Positions 35,046 to 48,520 of a DNA stretch of 64,000 nt are shown here, one piece after another. This DNA comes from Anastatus disparis (Eukaryota; Arthropoda; Insecta; Hymenoptera; Eupelmidae). The notes under the pieces were generated by a model. It was not told the DNA's origin. It saw nothing but the letters and a program-made list of their open reading frames with translations, and searched no databases. The DNA lies in contig JAFFSR010000240.1 in assembly GCA_017163975.1 (NCBI GenBank), forward strand, positions 2,728,001 through 2,792,000, given 5' to 3'. Position numbers and translations under genes: made by a program. Each line of letters opens with the position of its first letter. Position 1 is the first letter of the stretch.

Positions 35046-36560
35046 AGTTTAGAGCTTAAGATTTTTATTTTATTTTTTTTTCCCTTTTTTTTCAAGTTTT
35101 TAGCCTTGGATAAAATTGAAGATAATTAAATAATGAATTATTATCGTTTGATGGTTTAAGCTTAAGTTGATAGTTTATGGCCTTTGTTAAGAAGAATTTG
35201 AAGTTAAATGTTATACTACAAAATTTCAAGCTCAAGTTAATAAAACAACTTTCGATCGGGCAAACTTTTTTAATTATAATTCTTTAACTAATCAGCATAA
35301 ACTGTATTAATCCAACAATTTTAACATCTCTGTCTTTAGCTCGAACTTAAAACCTTGAGAAATTCAAGTTTTTATTTCCGTTATCTAAAGTTACAATTGT
35401 TTAATAAAACATACGGACTTTGAATTAGTTTAATATAAATCAATACAGCAAGCGCAAGTTGGCAGGTTACAGAAAAGTAGCTTATAGTTTTGTTTAAATA
35501 GAAACAGGTTTTATGCTCTATATCAAGATGTTTGAAATTCAATGTCTTTCAACACCCAACAATTTTCAAATTGATTATATAATTTGTTAACTAAATATTG
35601 TATCAGTTAAATTCCATATAAATATTTATCGCTGTTATTTTACAGCAGCTTGTAATTTCATTTAAAGGCTATTTTAATTGACCGTGATATTTACGTTCAC
35701 GTTGAATAATAAATTAAATGTCTTTTTTTGTTCAATTGTAATATTTCACCTTAAAAAGTTAAGTTACAGATTTATTTACGCATTATACCTAAATTTTGTA
35801 CACCGTACACATCTCTTCATCCAATTATGCAATTTCAAAACATTTCGTACATTTTGGTTTTAAAAAAGAAAACACCGTGAAAAAGAGAATAAGGTAAAAC
35901 ATATATAAATTAATTAAACGGTTTATACGATCTGACGCGTACTCGAAAAAAAAGAAAAAAAAAATGAAAAACATTTTGCACTCTGGTAACGAGTTCCAGT
36001 TTCCGCATTGCGCGCACCCTAAAAATTCTCACTATATTATATTTCAGAAATTCCGCGTGTGAAAATTTGTAAGATTTTTATTTTGCGAAATATTTAACGA
36101 GTATATACCGGGATTTATTCGGCGTTCATCGTGCGTCTAACGAGTGATTTTAATAATTTCAGGAATGGTTTGAACGCGTAGAATAAGAAAATTGACAGAT
36201 TTGATTTTCGGATGGGGTTATTAAAAACTGTGTTAATTTTTATTGTGTTTAAAAATTACGATAACAATATGGTTTATTAGTTTTATTCATTGATGGAATT
36301 TATCCTTTTGATAGTAAAAAAAAAAGTTTTTTCGCTAAAATAAAATTATGATATTTTCAGGTTTGGCTTCCATTTCAAATAATTTCTCTTTTTCTCTTTT
36401 GAAAATAGCTGTCATTTTCTGACTTTTATAAAGATTGCAACTAATTTTATAACTGAAATACATAAAAAAAAAAAACTGGAAAATATATCGAAAAAAATCA
36501 AACAAACAACGAATTTTTTCCTCAAAAATATTATTTCAACCCAGAAGCCGCAAAGTCAAA
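35046..36560. other. AT-rich non-coding stretch
   Basis: AT-rich, with nothing recognised. Confidence 0.5.
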
Positions 36561-37010
36561 ATATCAACGGCTGATTATTCCGCTACACTTTCATTCCATG
36601 TCTCCTTTTGACGTTCTCTCTCTCTTCTAAACTAAGCCCCCGCTGTGGATGACATCGCAAAAGAGGATCGTCGTTTTCATTTATTTTCTTTCTTTTTTTG
36701 TTTTAGTTATATGGCAGAAAAGCTATATAGCTTGAAAATAATTTCACGTAGGAGAAATATTAGTTTTTTTTTGTCAGATATATACCAAAGTATCTTCGCT
36801 ATCGCGTGTATGTTTGCGGTCGAACCCTTGCCAAACATAAAGACAGCGCGACGAGTTTTACTTTATATTACTTTGTGGTTCATTATATACGTGTATGTAT
36901 AAGTATCTTTATGTGTGTTAGTGCGTTATGTTTACGCTGTATAAAGTATCAAGAAGCAAGGAATGAGAGAAAGAGAAGACGAGAGAACCGATTACAGAAG
37001 TGAAGCGACT
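36561..37010. promoter_or_regulatory. mixed-composition island
   Basis: A CTCTCTCTCTTC tract (about 36616), a GC-balanced segment around 36640-36670 and GTGTATGT alternations near 36880-36930. Frames of 85 and 65 codons are at chance level. Confidence 0.25.
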
Positions 37011-38480
37011 TTATGATCTTTTTTTTCAGTAGCTCTTTGATGATATGGATACACGATGCTTGCTTGACAGCTCAGAAAAATAAAGTATACCTCATGAGTT
37101 TTACGACTTATTAATACTTGCTCAAGTTTTAGTCAATTTGCTGATATTAGGGCATCGCTTAACTTATAGATTATATTTCTTTTCTTTTACTTTTGTTTAA
37201 TTTATTCTATGACTGTCTCGTTTCTATAAAGTATAAGCCTAATAGTCCAACTGCAAAAGTCAGTCGAAAAAAATTTATTTTAGATCAAATCCACTTCCAG
37301 AACTATCTTTTTCTTTTAAGGGAGTTCTAAACCTAATCTAATCAATGAGTCCAAAAAAGCTACGTTTGGCAACTATGCGCATCCTCATAACCCAGCATAA
37401 CTATATACAGTTGGTTTATGTATTCTCGCTCTCCTCTACGAAATAGTCGAAATATGCGCGCTGTTGCCATATCTCTAACGTCATAACTAGCGAGCAATAA
37501 AAACGTCAAATATTTTACTAAATTAATTTAACTCAACTTATACATGTTTTAAATCTCGGCTTTTAAATATTTTACATATCTATTGGATATTTCTACTAAT
37601 TAAAAAAAGATTTGTGGTTAATATGCTGATGGTTAATTAATTTTTAATTAATTTTTAATAAGTACATAAAACTCATTAAGCCTAGATTTTTTTTTACATT
37701 ATTATGTTTTAATACCTAAAAAATGAATTATTAATATCTAATCTTGTTGAAATTTACCAAAATGTAAGAGGAGATAATAAAAACATTGGGATTTAGATTT
37801 TTTCTATATATTTGGAGACCTTTCCTCTTATCAAAATATGAAAAAGTTGCGTCTAGCCGGTGTAATATATAATTTTTCTGAAATTATAAGTTATTTTGTT
37901 TGAATTTAAAGAGAACTTCAAAGAAAAGAAATTTTTTTAATTTTATATACAAAACAATATTTAAAAATAATTCCAATATTATAAAGCTGTCTTTGTGAGT
38001 AATGGTAATATCTGTAACAAAGATTTATTATACTCAACAATACCAAATTCATAAAATCTAGTTATTAATTACAGAAATGGTTCTACCTGACCTAAGATAT
38101 TAATTATATAAAGTCAAGTAGAATCATTTTTTATCGAGAAGCTTTGAAATTTAGCTGTTTCACCACACAAGTTAATGATTTGTCTAAATTATTAATTCAA
38201 GTTTATTATGAATTGTGGATTTTTCTTTACTTTTCAATTTTTCGTAAATAATAAAGTATTAATTATTCAAAAATTTATAAATTATTTAAGAAACATGAAA
38301 AGGGGGAAAAACAGCAAAATATATACAGAAAAATAATTTTTTCTTATATACATATGTATCCGTTTAATCAAAACTTGTGTGAGTGTCCAATATGTGCAGC
38401 GCTACAATCCAATTGTTCTGGCAATATCAACTGAATCAACAGCGAGTTTTTAAATCGACAATTTGATGAATCTTCTTGAT
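37011..38480. other. AT-rich stretch with one CpG patch
   Basis: AT-rich, except a patch at 37365-37495 (ATATGCGCGCTGTTGCCAT, CTAGCGAGC) that is GC-balanced and has no open frame. The patch may be regulatory. Confidence 0.4.
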
Positions 38481-38494
38481 TCTCTCTTTTCTTC

Positions 38495-38522
38495 GATATA
38501 TATATATATATATATATATACA
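38495..38522. repeat. (AT)n microsatellite
   Basis: About 13 uninterrupted AT units, followed by TATACACGC. It sits at the head of a small island (38495-38800) with CGCGTTATATACGCG at about 38629. Confidence 0.85.
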
Positions 38523-38819
38523 CGCTACATCGTATATATACCCCTTTTGTACAAGCACAGATGGCTTTAGACTCACATACATTATGTACATTTTAAATGT
38601 ATAAGTGCGATGATACTTCCGTCAGTGGCGCGTTATATACGCGTTACGAAATCAAATCGATAAGCTCCGATTTCACGCTAGCACGTATACATATATCGTA
38701 TTTTTTTTCAAGACTTTCGTTATGGTACTTATTTTCTTCTTTTTTTCTCTTTTTTTTCTCTCTTTGGTGCGGGAAAACATATTTTCATAGGTTTCCTCAG
38801 TAAGTTATTCTGAAGAAAA

Positions 38820-40490
38820 TTTTATTATTGAATCAAGTCAATATGAACGCACATTAAAAATTGTGCATTAAAACATACATTTTTGTTTTTTATAAACTTG
38901 CAGTTACTTTCTGTACGCATTAAAATATCCGCTGCATTAAAATCATCGATTTAAATAAATATTTTTATTGATTAATATTAAAACATCGACTTTTATATAC
39001 TGTAACACGTATTAAGATTAAAATACATCAACAATTCAAGTCATTCACTTTTTAAACATTGTCCAGCGCATAAATATTTATTAAAAATAAAACGGGCTAC
39101 TGTTTTTATACAGAACGTTTGAATAACCGTTTAAATTGAATAAATCATTTGTATATCATTTTTATACATTATACGAAAATTCATACACGAGTTTTGCCAT
39201 CTAATTTTTTAAAAAAAGGAAAAATTACTCGTAACATTTTCTTTTTTTTCTTCAAGGAATGCAATAATCCTTTTTCTTTAAACATTGATAATTCTTTAGC
39301 GTTCTCTCTCTCATTTATTCAAACTGATGTGTATAAGATTTCACAAGAGTTTCAAGCGCAAGCGCAAGCATATAAGCGTTTATCGCGTTGTTTCTTTCGT
39401 CCAGTAAAGATGCAAAACTCTTATAAAATGAAAGGGGAAGAATTTGCATGTATTTATATATGCAACGTAACAAAGTACAAAACCTCAGCCAGTAGCAGCC
39501 ATTGCATTTAAAATGCATGGTATGTTTGTTTAGCAAAGAATGATATTCTCTCTTTACCATTAAAAGCTTCTTTTTTTCGTACTTATTCAATTTAATTGTA
39601 TGTGTATGAGATGCGGATTATTTTAAAGTCAGGTGGACTATGAAAATATTAATAGATCGATAAAGGAGTCAATAGAAATGGATTTAATAAATAAAGTTCA
39701 CAAAGAATTAGCTAAATTAAATATTCTTTTGATATTTAGGCAGTAATAAAATTTGTTTTATCTTCACTAAATAAAAAAGCTTTTTGTAACTTTTTAAGAT
39801 TTGGTTATTTAAAAGTAAACAGATGTTTATAGAATATTTGAAATTTTTCTCTTAATAAATCAGATAATCGTTGAATTACAATATTCTGAATAAATGATAA
39901 GCTTGATACAAGAATATCAGTATTGAATAAGATATTCAAAATTATTGTTTTCAATTCAAAACGATATCGTCTTTTATCATTCAAAGTAAAGTAGTTTTCA
40001 CTTCAGAAGAATTTCATAGAAATATTTATAATTAACGTGTAACCATTCCGAGCAGAATAGGTTTCCCTTTTAACATTTCATTCAAGATTAATTTTCTTAT
40101 GATATTGAAAAGGATATTTTTTTTTTTGCTGAATAAAGTACTGTTAAATTACTATTGTACGTGTTATACGTTATCTGATTAATAATCATTTTATTAGACG
40201 AATGGTTACAGTGAAATACAAAAAAGAACACGAGTATTACGTTTCACTCTTTCTTATAAATGCATACATGCAAGTTTTAAAGATCTGTAAATGTTTAACC
40301 AACTCTCGTTTTTACAAAAAAATTCTTTTGGTTTTGCAAAGCTATGAGAAATTAATTTTAAAATTAGCACACACGAAATAATATATTACCGACTATGAAA
40401 AAGTGCATAATGTCATATATTTTCTTATAATGCCTTTTATTTCTGCATAAAAAAAAACCTTTTTCCTTTCAATAAAGAAAATTTGTTCTA
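38820..40490. other. AT-rich non-coding stretch
   Basis: AT-rich. A 120-codon plus frame (39149-39511) and a 91-codon minus frame overlap. Neither has a recognisable domain and both are within chance expectation. Confidence 0.45.
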
Positions 40491-40745
40491 CTATCTTAAC
40501 AAAAACGTACGTGTATATGTGGTACATATACACGAGCAATGATTGCGTCTTTGCATGTCTTTCTTGGTAACAACTCACGGACGGCCATCTTTTTTTTCTC
40601 TCTGGCGCCTTTTGTGCGTTACATATGCGTGTGTATGTGTGCGAGCGCATGCGAACGGCCTTAGAAAACTTGGATTATATACACACGATGTGGTATTATA
40701 TATAGCGAGAGTCGTGTGAATGAGTGTATATATGTACACCCAACT
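40491..40745. promoter_or_regulatory. small regulatory-like island
   Basis: GTGTATATGTGGTACATATACAC alternations (about 40512-40535) and CpG-bearing GAGCGCATGCGAACGGCC (about 40643). No frame is convincing. Confidence 0.25.
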
Positions 40746-41930
40746 CGTTATCTAACAGAAATATGATTTTGCTTCAATAAATTTTGGTTCTCTCCTTTTT
40801 TCTTTTTCTTTTCAAACATATTTTTTTGATTCATTTAATAAATGAGATGAATTAAAATTTTATTTTGAAAGATCTATATACACGTGCTTAAAAGAATTGT
40901 ATATTTTTTAAAGGTTTGTTCGCGCTGTAAGATTAGTATTCGAAGGTTATGAGATTAATGTTTAATCTTCTGTTTTTACTGATACTGTCATGTTACTCTA
41001 AACTCGTTTGATACGTGATTAGATTTTTTTTAGAGAAGTACAAGAATATCGATGCAAGATAATCATTTGTTCTATAAGTTTTTTTTAACGTAATTATTCT
41101 ATTTTATGTGGATGTAATACAGCCAATTATTTGCCAATAAAAAGTTTTTCCAAGTATAATGTACTTATTTTCTTATGTGTGTTAGAAAAAGCAATGTAAA
41201 TATTATTATTTATTAAATATGAGGATACATTAAAGGAATATTCAAACGAAAACTGTATTTATACATATTTAAAATATTTACGTTGGATTATTTTATAATA
41301 AATGAAAAATATTTTTAGAATCATATTCTTATGATTTATTATATAACAGTAACATACATATAAAAATGTGTTGCAGAAGAAATATTTTTTAGAATATAAT
41401 TAATATGTTTCTGTATTTAATTATATTTACTTTGAGATTATCAGAAAATATGTAAAACAGGATTTAATTTGATTTTTCCGTAACGCATTGTTACTTTTCA
41501 AATTCTCTTTTGAAAAATGTTTTTATGCTTTAAAACTGTTCTTTAAAATTTTTACAATCCGTTATGCTATGTTAATTTTACTTTCAAAATACAATGTAAT
41601 GATGTATAATTGAACGGAGTTAAATCTTTTTCATTTGCTTCACAATGTGTCAAATGAATTTCTTTTTTTCTTTACAACGGTTGATTTCGCTTATCAAAGA
41701 TCAACAAATCTTCTTAAAGCTTAGGATAGTATGCTGTACAATTGGATTACGTCTTTCTTTATTCTTAATTCGGTATTTAAATATTTCTAGAATATCTCGC
41801 TCAACATCCATCAATTTTTTTGGATGTAATCAATAAAGTTGAAAGAAAAAAAAGAAGTTATACTTCTAACTTGGTTCTTAAAGAAATGAGATTGCAAAGA
41901 AAAGAAAGAGTTGAAAATAATTCTTATCAT
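40746..41930. other. AT-rich non-coding stretch
   Basis: AT-rich, with nothing recognised. Confidence 0.5.
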
Positions 41931-42380
41931 CCGTTATAAGCCCGTGCATGCGTTGCTGAGCAAAGTTTACTAAGGCAACGAAGGTGTCGCTCGTACGCTT
42001 TCGAAACGCCTTTTCCTTCCACGTTGGCTTGCTTTTGCTTGCTTGCTTGCTTTGCGCTTGTAAGAATATAGCAAAGACAGAAAGAATTCTTGCCTCAGCT
42101 TTTACTCGCTCTCGTCGCCAGCCTAATAAGAAGCGATGCGCATCCCAGTATATATAGGTTGGCTTCTTATTTTTTTTTTTTTTCGTTTTTTTTTCTCTTA
42201 TTCCCTGCTGCTGCTTGAACAGTTCTCAACTTTTGCTTTGTCGATTATTATCGTTGTCATTGTTATCTGTTTTTGTTTTGTTCCTCTCTTTTTTTTTGTT
42301 ACTTCTTTCACGCTTTTGTTTCGCACAACAAAAAAAATTTTGAAGATCTTTTTTTTTGGCAGCTACGGAGATTCTTAAGT
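41931..42380. promoter_or_regulatory. CpG-containing island with (GCTT)n tract
   Basis: Balanced sequence with a (GCTT)n run at 42026-42060, then the 42125-42171 hairpin and a long T-rich stretch. The 80-codon Phe-rich plus frame (42136-42378) is a product of the T-rich run. Confidence 0.3.
42125..42171. repeat. hairpin enclosing a palindrome
   Basis: AATAAGAAGC (42125-42134) pairs perfectly with GCTTCTTATT (42162-42171). The 27-nt loop begins with the palindrome GATGCGCATC. Confidence 0.65.
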
Positions 42381-43145
42381 TGGATTAATTTCATTGAAAT
42401 AAAAGATTTAAATTTTAGAACAAAATAAATTTAAAAATTCTTATTGTTACTTCGTAAGGTATTCTTTTTCAAAATTTAATTTGCAAAAACGTTTAATTTA
42501 TGCTCGTGCTCAGCCAATCTTACATAAATATTTGAATTGTTTGAATTAGATACATTTTTAAGGAATTAAAAGGTTAACATATGTTCACTCGGTTAATTCA
42601 TCAACTTTTTTTTCTTGTATAAAAATAAAATTACCTTGATGTAACTTTCAATTTCAAGGAATGCTAAAATTCAAAGTAAATTATAAACTTTTTGATGTTA
42701 TCAAACTTATAATTTAAATACTTGGCGTACATCAAAACTTTTCATATATATTATCAGTTATTACTTTGAAAAGTTATTTCATTCATTGTTTAGATTTCAA
42801 CTGTTTTTTCATGAAATTGGTTCTTTCATTACTTTGTATAATTTTATTATAAAATTTTAAAAATAATTAAAAACGTACAATAATGTCCAGCTCTGACAAA
42901 AATTTTACGCTTGGAGCTTCAAAAGATGCTTCACATTGATACCGAAAAACTTTTGGATGGACGTGTACGTGTTTTTAGAGATATTCCAGCTTCAAGTGGT
43001 CACATGATATTTGTATAAAGTTTTACGTATGTAAAGATTAGGATTTAATACAAAAATATCTATTGAATTCGTAAGGAAGAATATACGGAAGAATAATCGT
43101 AACATATTTTTTATATTTTTAGTTAAATCTTCAGCAACAAAAATG

Positions 43146-43241
43146 TAGCAAACTGAAATGTCATGTGACATCGTGATTTTATACAGTTAGTATCCATATT
43201 TGAACAATCTTGACGTCACAAGTGACATTTCAACCTGTTAT
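43146..43241. ncRNA. imperfect long hairpin, candidate small-RNA precursor or MITE
   Basis: TGAAATGTCA.TGTGAC (43154-43169) pairs with GTCACAAGTGACATTTCA (43215-43232), with a two-base bulge. Pairing continues outward for about 8 positions through differences that are all transitions, and weakly inward to GATT. The loop is about 30-40 nt. The right arm contains a perfect CRE palindrome, TGACGTCA (43211-43218). It could be a pre-microRNA-sized foldback, a decayed MITE, or paired protein sites. Confidence 0.45.
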
Positions 43242-44640
43242 TGATCTTTGTTGATGAACATTTAATTGAAAAAAGAAAAAATACATGTGTTAATTATTTT
43301 TCTATGTTATTATTCTTAAAAAATGGATGTTTTCATGCAAAAATTTGTCTGTATTATTAAGGTTTATATTTACACGAATATATTCAAAATTTTATACATA
43401 TATAATAATCAAACTTTCATTATTAATAAGTACACGGACTCTCCGTGTATGTATGAAATTTCATCGTAAGATATTTGATTTTTTACATGTTATTGCTAAT
43501 ATTGATGCGCGATTCTCACTTTTATTAACAAAACGACGTGTAATCTTGTTAATTATAATTAATTATAATGTAGCTTATAAATGTGTTTTATATATGCCAT
43601 ATATTAAATTATACAAAATTTAACCGTAACTATTTGAAGAACTTTATGGTTAATTGTTGGAAATTTTTATATTAAATTATATGAAAAAATTCAAATATTC
43701 AATTTTTTTATATTTTACTTAATAAGAATTAAATTATTTGTTAAAATACATATTTGCATGAATTAAAAATTGCATTGATGCAGGAAATAAATGTAAGAAT
43801 TTAAATAAATAAAAAAAATTAATAATAGTGTTGAATTTTTGGTTGTAAAGATAAACTTATTGATTGATTGCTGGTTCAAGAATAAAAATAAAAATAAGTT
43901 CGTTAAATGCATTTTTGTGTTAATGGGTTTTGCGTTTGGACTGAAGAGGAAAAAAAAATGATTGCTGCAATATTAAAGAATCAATAGCTAATGCCGATTG
44001 TGCGTTTTCCTCGAATCACTACATATTTCATGGCCAATGACAATATGTATATAAGTTGCTTAACAAAAGCAAACAGAAAAAGAACTTGAAAGTGAAAATA
44101 TAGTCGCGCGATTTACAATTCTATAAGGATTTTTTTTTAATCTAAAAAAAAAATCGATGTTTACAAGCGTCTAGCTTGATTTGACAATATAAACTTTTTT
44201 TTTGCTTCGCGTAGGTGCGTGTAGGAATAAATTTATTTAATATTCCTAGCTGAGAAATATTTCAGGAATAAAACACCTTTTTTTAAACTTTAATACATTT
44301 CAAGTATATGCAGCATGTGTTAGAATTGATTGTGAATCGATCGCGTAATAAAATAAAGTCACATGACGAAATTAATAAAAGACAATAAAATAAAATCATT
44401 AATTAATTTATGAATTTTAAAGAGCACACATTTGAAATTGAAAATAATGTTTAACAATTTCAATTAAAATTTCTATAATGAATGAAGCATATTAACGTGA
44501 ACATTTGATTAATCATCTAATTAATTATTTTTGTTTTTAATTTACAAATTACAAGTTCATAACACGTCAAAAATTTTTAGTAGTCATTTTAGGTTTTCAC
44601 ATGATGCTTGAAAATGTAGCGACTAATTTTCCATTTTTCA
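43242..44640. other. AT-rich non-coding stretch
   Basis: AT-rich. A 98-codon plus frame at 43327-43623 is Ile/Leu/Phe/Tyr-rich and at chance level. Confidence 0.5.
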
Positions 44641-44644
44641 CAGA

Positions 44645-44790
44645 CCCACGCCAAGAGAGAGTAAGAGAGAGACCACCAAAATTTCATTTGCTTTTCGTCC
44701 GGTCACGTTCATTTATACCATATGTCGTTCCTCTATAGTTTGCCGGATTATCCGACACTTTTGGATTATACAAAAGCACGTATATAGTCG
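44645..44790 (+). other. GC-balanced patch with exon-like borders
   Basis: An acceptor-like TTTCCATTTTTCACAG ends at 44642. About 130 bp follow, with two plus frames largely open and a GTATAT donor-like site near 44781. Contents include GAGAGAGTAAGAGAGAG and TTGCCGGATTATCCG. More than one frame is open and I recognise nothing, so coding status is undecided. Confidence 0.2.
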
Positions 44791-45094
44791 CAGTTTATGC
44801 CAAAATTCCCGACAAAATTGACCAGGGAAAAATTAGCTCTGGCTCATCAATTTAAATGTCAATCATTTATATTTTTTAGCACTTTTCTGTTCTCATAATA
44901 CGAGCTAAGTCGATTACAACAATTAAATAGAAAATTTTTCATAAATTAATTTTATTTTTAAATGACAAATAATAAGCAAAACATTTAAAGTTTCCAAAAT
45001 AGGAGAAAAAAACTGAAATTTCTCTTAAATATAGGTTTTTAAACGCTAAATTTACTAGAGTAAAATCCTCTGCAAGGTTATAATGCTTTTCATT

Positions 45095-45170
45095 TTAATG
45101 AATCCAGCGTACACTCATAGCTAATTTAGCATACAATCCTAGTTAATTTAACGTACATTTTATATAATAT
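45095..45170. repeat. degenerate short tandem repeat
   Basis: GCGTACACTCATA, GCTAATTTAGCATACAATCCTA and GTTAATTTAACGTACATT form imperfect copies at about 21-bp spacing. Confidence 0.4.
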
Positions 45171-45539
45171 TAAAAAACAATTTTATAAATGTTCACGAAA
45201 TCTCATAGTTGATAACTATTTAAATATCAAAACTTCATGATATACAAGTTGAAAGTTAAAGTGTGGAAATAAAGTTTATAGAAACATAATAAATAGTACC
45301 TTAACATATTTATAAAATTCAAGCAATTTTTACTATTTAAGTTTTTCCATTAGATCAACATCTTCAATTCATATTTAGTATACTAAAAAATAATCTCAGT
45401 ACGCGTAGGTTTACTAATGCAAACGTTATTCAATCATCGTACGTTTCACAGTTAAAAATTGAAAATTTACAAGTGGTACAAATTATGACGAAAAAAATAA
45501 AGGAGTTATGAAAAAAAGGACATGTACGCTGAGTACATG

Positions 45540-46190
45540 AATTACAGGCACAAGTATTATAGAATGAGTATTTAAACGAAGAGTAATAGCCTCGTGTATA
45601 TGTTTCTCTACTATCTACTCTCGAGAGCTGATACTTCTCTACCTACGTCATGACAACTGCAGCAGCAACTACATATATATGTGTGTGTTTTAGTGTATGT
45701 GGGTGTGTTTGCGTTCACACATCTGTACAAAAGATACGTATAAATGTATGCGTGTGTATTTCTATATGTACATCTCTGTTTGCAAAAGAGCGAGAGGTAT
45801 AAAGCATATAACGTCAGAGAGAAACGTGGTTATGCTTCTACGTCTATATAGGAGTGAGAAAGCCTCGATTCTATTCGCGTCTCGCTTCGCATAGTTCGGA
45901 GAGCCGGTTGGTTTCTATACATATATATGTTGGCCATGTCGACGCTGCTAAAGGCAGCCTAGCTAGCTGGCAGCCAAGCAAACGCGCACACTCAGCTCAG
46001 CAAGGCTTATGTACGAGAGAGATGGAGAATATAAAGTTGAGGCTTGGTTTCCGCCTACTGTCTAACCGTTCCAAAATCCGATGAACGATGTTATGTGCCT
46101 ATCGCTAGGCCAGGTATATGTGTATGTCTATATAGATACTTCGTTTATAGTATATGATGCTTGTTGAGGATGAAGATATACGTTATAGGA
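45540..46190. promoter_or_regulatory. large CpG-containing regulatory-like island
   Basis: GC-balanced over about 600 bp. It has CTCTCGAGAG, GT/TA alternations (45670-45780), a GGCAGCC direct repeat (45953-45959 and 45969-45975) flanking TAGCTAGCT, and CGCGCACACTCAGCTCAG. Plus frames of 65 and 76 codons overlap and start at non-ATG codons. I read this as regulatory or 5'-leader-like DNA. Confidence 0.35.
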
Positions 46191-47310
46191 TGGATATTGC
46201 TGTTAGGTTCGATCGGTCATCCTAAAATTCTCTATTGCCAGAGAGGCTTGTGGAAGAAAGAAGGTTAATTGTTAGGAAATGGAAATAACAAATAAATTTC
46301 AATTCCGAGCTGAAGAGAAAAAAAATCTTAGATGTGTCTGATATTAGAGGTGATATTAAAAGAAATTCTTTTTTTTCATTCGGAGTAATTACTCGGTGCA
46401 ATTTTTTTTTTATTTCAAATTTTTAAAAGTTCATTTATCTTCCCGGGACTTGGTTAGTTAAAGAAAATAAATTACAACTTCTTTTCCATTAGTTGAAGTT
46501 TAATAGTTTCGAGATATAGTATACTTTGAAACTTCTTGCGGTCAAGTGCATTTTACTTCTATTCCTAACCAGCCGTAAAAACCGATAGATGAAGTTTTTT
46601 TTGGAAAATATTATTTATGAATCAAATAAAATTCAAAAAGATGAGATAAAAAAGTTTATTTTATTCATTTTCAATCTTCGAAATTGAAAGGTTTAGATTT
46701 TAAATGAAGAATAATTTAAGCGTATAACTTTATAATTTAGAAAAATCGATGTAGTTTTTCTTCTAAAAGATATTCTTTATTTATTAGGTAGAAAAATATT
46801 CAATAAATTTATGATTTTTGAAAAAATATTTTGATTTACTAAAGTATTTCGTAAAGAGGATAAGATAAAAGCGCTGCTTATTGTAATTTCCTTACTAATA
46901 ACTAACAACCACACAAATGTTTTCTAAATCTATAAAGAAAATGAAAATGTGAAGTAACCCAGACTTAAAAAGTTATCACTTACGACAGATGTCTTTTATG
47001 CTATAATTTTCTATGTCAATTTATAATCTGTTTGTTCGCGATCTTGATCATGTATTTAATATATTATTTTATTATATATTATTATTTGATTTTACCATAT
47101 TATACCATTAATTAGTCAAAATAATAATTTTAGCCATAATTTTCTTTCACCTCTTCCCTCTTTCTTCCTGTTTTTTTTTCAAATTATTAAAAATAATAAT
47201 AATAGATTTTGAATTTTGGGTTATGAATTTTCGATAATCACCAAATATCATATTTATTGCCCGTCTTCAAATTTCTTATAACTTTACGACAAATTTTTAT
47301 TTCGACTGTA
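46191..47310. other. AT-rich non-coding stretch
   Basis: AT-rich, with nothing recognised. Confidence 0.5.
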
Positions 47311-47516
47311 CTTTGTTTTTTTTATTCTTCTTTAACGTCGCTATATTTATGCTATTTTGTAATGCTAACCAGCGACGGAGCTCGTAAGTGTGTTTGTGAA
47401 CTGCAGCACATGTAACGTACAGTGGTGCATGGATAAATTGTCCGAGAGCGGGATTCGAACTCGGGACCTCGAGATTACGAATCCAACGCTCTATCGACTG
47501 ATCCACTCACGGGCTC
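47311..47516 (-). mobile_element. tRNA-derived SINE, copy 3 (inverted)
   Basis: The minus strand reads GAGCCCGTGAGTGGATCAG, GATAGAGCG, GTTGGATTCGTAATCTCGAG and GTTCGAATCCCGCTCTCGG. It continues through the same body as the other two copies (CACTGTACGTTACATGTGC, GAGCTCCGTCGCTGGTTAGC, TAGCATAAATATAGCGACG) into an A-rich tail. The anticodon-loop region TTCGTAA would place CGT as an anticodon, hinting at a tRNA-Thr(CGU)-like ancestor, but the stem is too eroded to be sure. A 69-codon minus frame here is only translated SINE. Confidence 0.9.
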
Positions 47517-47519
47517 AAT

Positions 47520-48520
47520 TTTATAATTAATTTTACGATATTTTAAATATCTGAAAATTAACGTCTGTCGTAAGTTTAAGAACAACCTCCAAATTTTTCA
47601 AAGCTTAAAAATATTCAAATAAACTTTAATTTCCATATTCTCAAAATGTATGCCTTTGAGTGAAAAATAATTAAAGCAGTTTGAAGATTTGCAAATGAAT
47701 GGTTTCGATTAAATTAAAAACAGTTACTTGCATTGATTTCGCATTCGAAATCGTTAAAAATTAAATACAATCTTTTCACTTCAGACCAATTAAATTTTAA
47801 GCAATATGTAAATACTCAATGAAATTAATAAAATAAATTTTTAATTTACATTTTAATATTATACGTATAGCGCATAAATGTAAATTTTTTATTTCTCTTA
47901 ACGTTACTATCTAACGTTTGTGGATTGTAAAACATTCCAAAAATTCTTGTGACTGCTGAGTTTGCCACGAAATTCTCGTTTTTATTTTGTGGCCTGTTTT
48001 TCCGTCAAGAATTTACAAACATTTACAAAATTAGCATTTTTTCCAAATTTCGCACGAAATATTTGGATGTTTGTGTGTTTTCTTCACGATGGTTGGATTC
48101 ATTTGTATAATTTTTAATATATAAAATATAAAAATTGTTTTATTTAACAAGTATTAATTAATCGTTTTTCGATAAATTTAGAACATTGAAAATTAAGTAT
48201 AAAATAAATATTAGGTGATTTAATTATTTAAAAATTAACAGTTATATAATCGAGTGAAATCTTTATATAAAATATTAGAAATTTTGCATAAGTTAAAAAA
48301 ACGAAAATTTTGGTTAGGAACAATTTAGCGAAACGACTCTTTTTTTCCTCTCTTCCCAATCTCGTTTAATTTCGCAAAATCCCATTTCTATCGGATTGAT
48401 GTTAACCCAGCACTCTCTAACCTCAAATTTTCAATTCAAGATATCAATCACGTCGTCCATAGTGTACACGACCACGAAAAATCATTAGAAAAGGTCGCAC
48501 TTTATACATCAACATTTCCA
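47520..48520. other. AT-rich non-coding stretch
   Basis: AT-rich, with nothing recognised. Confidence 0.5.

Noticed and set aside
47297..47506. 69-codon minus frame
   Set aside because: It is the translated tRNA-SINE copy 3.
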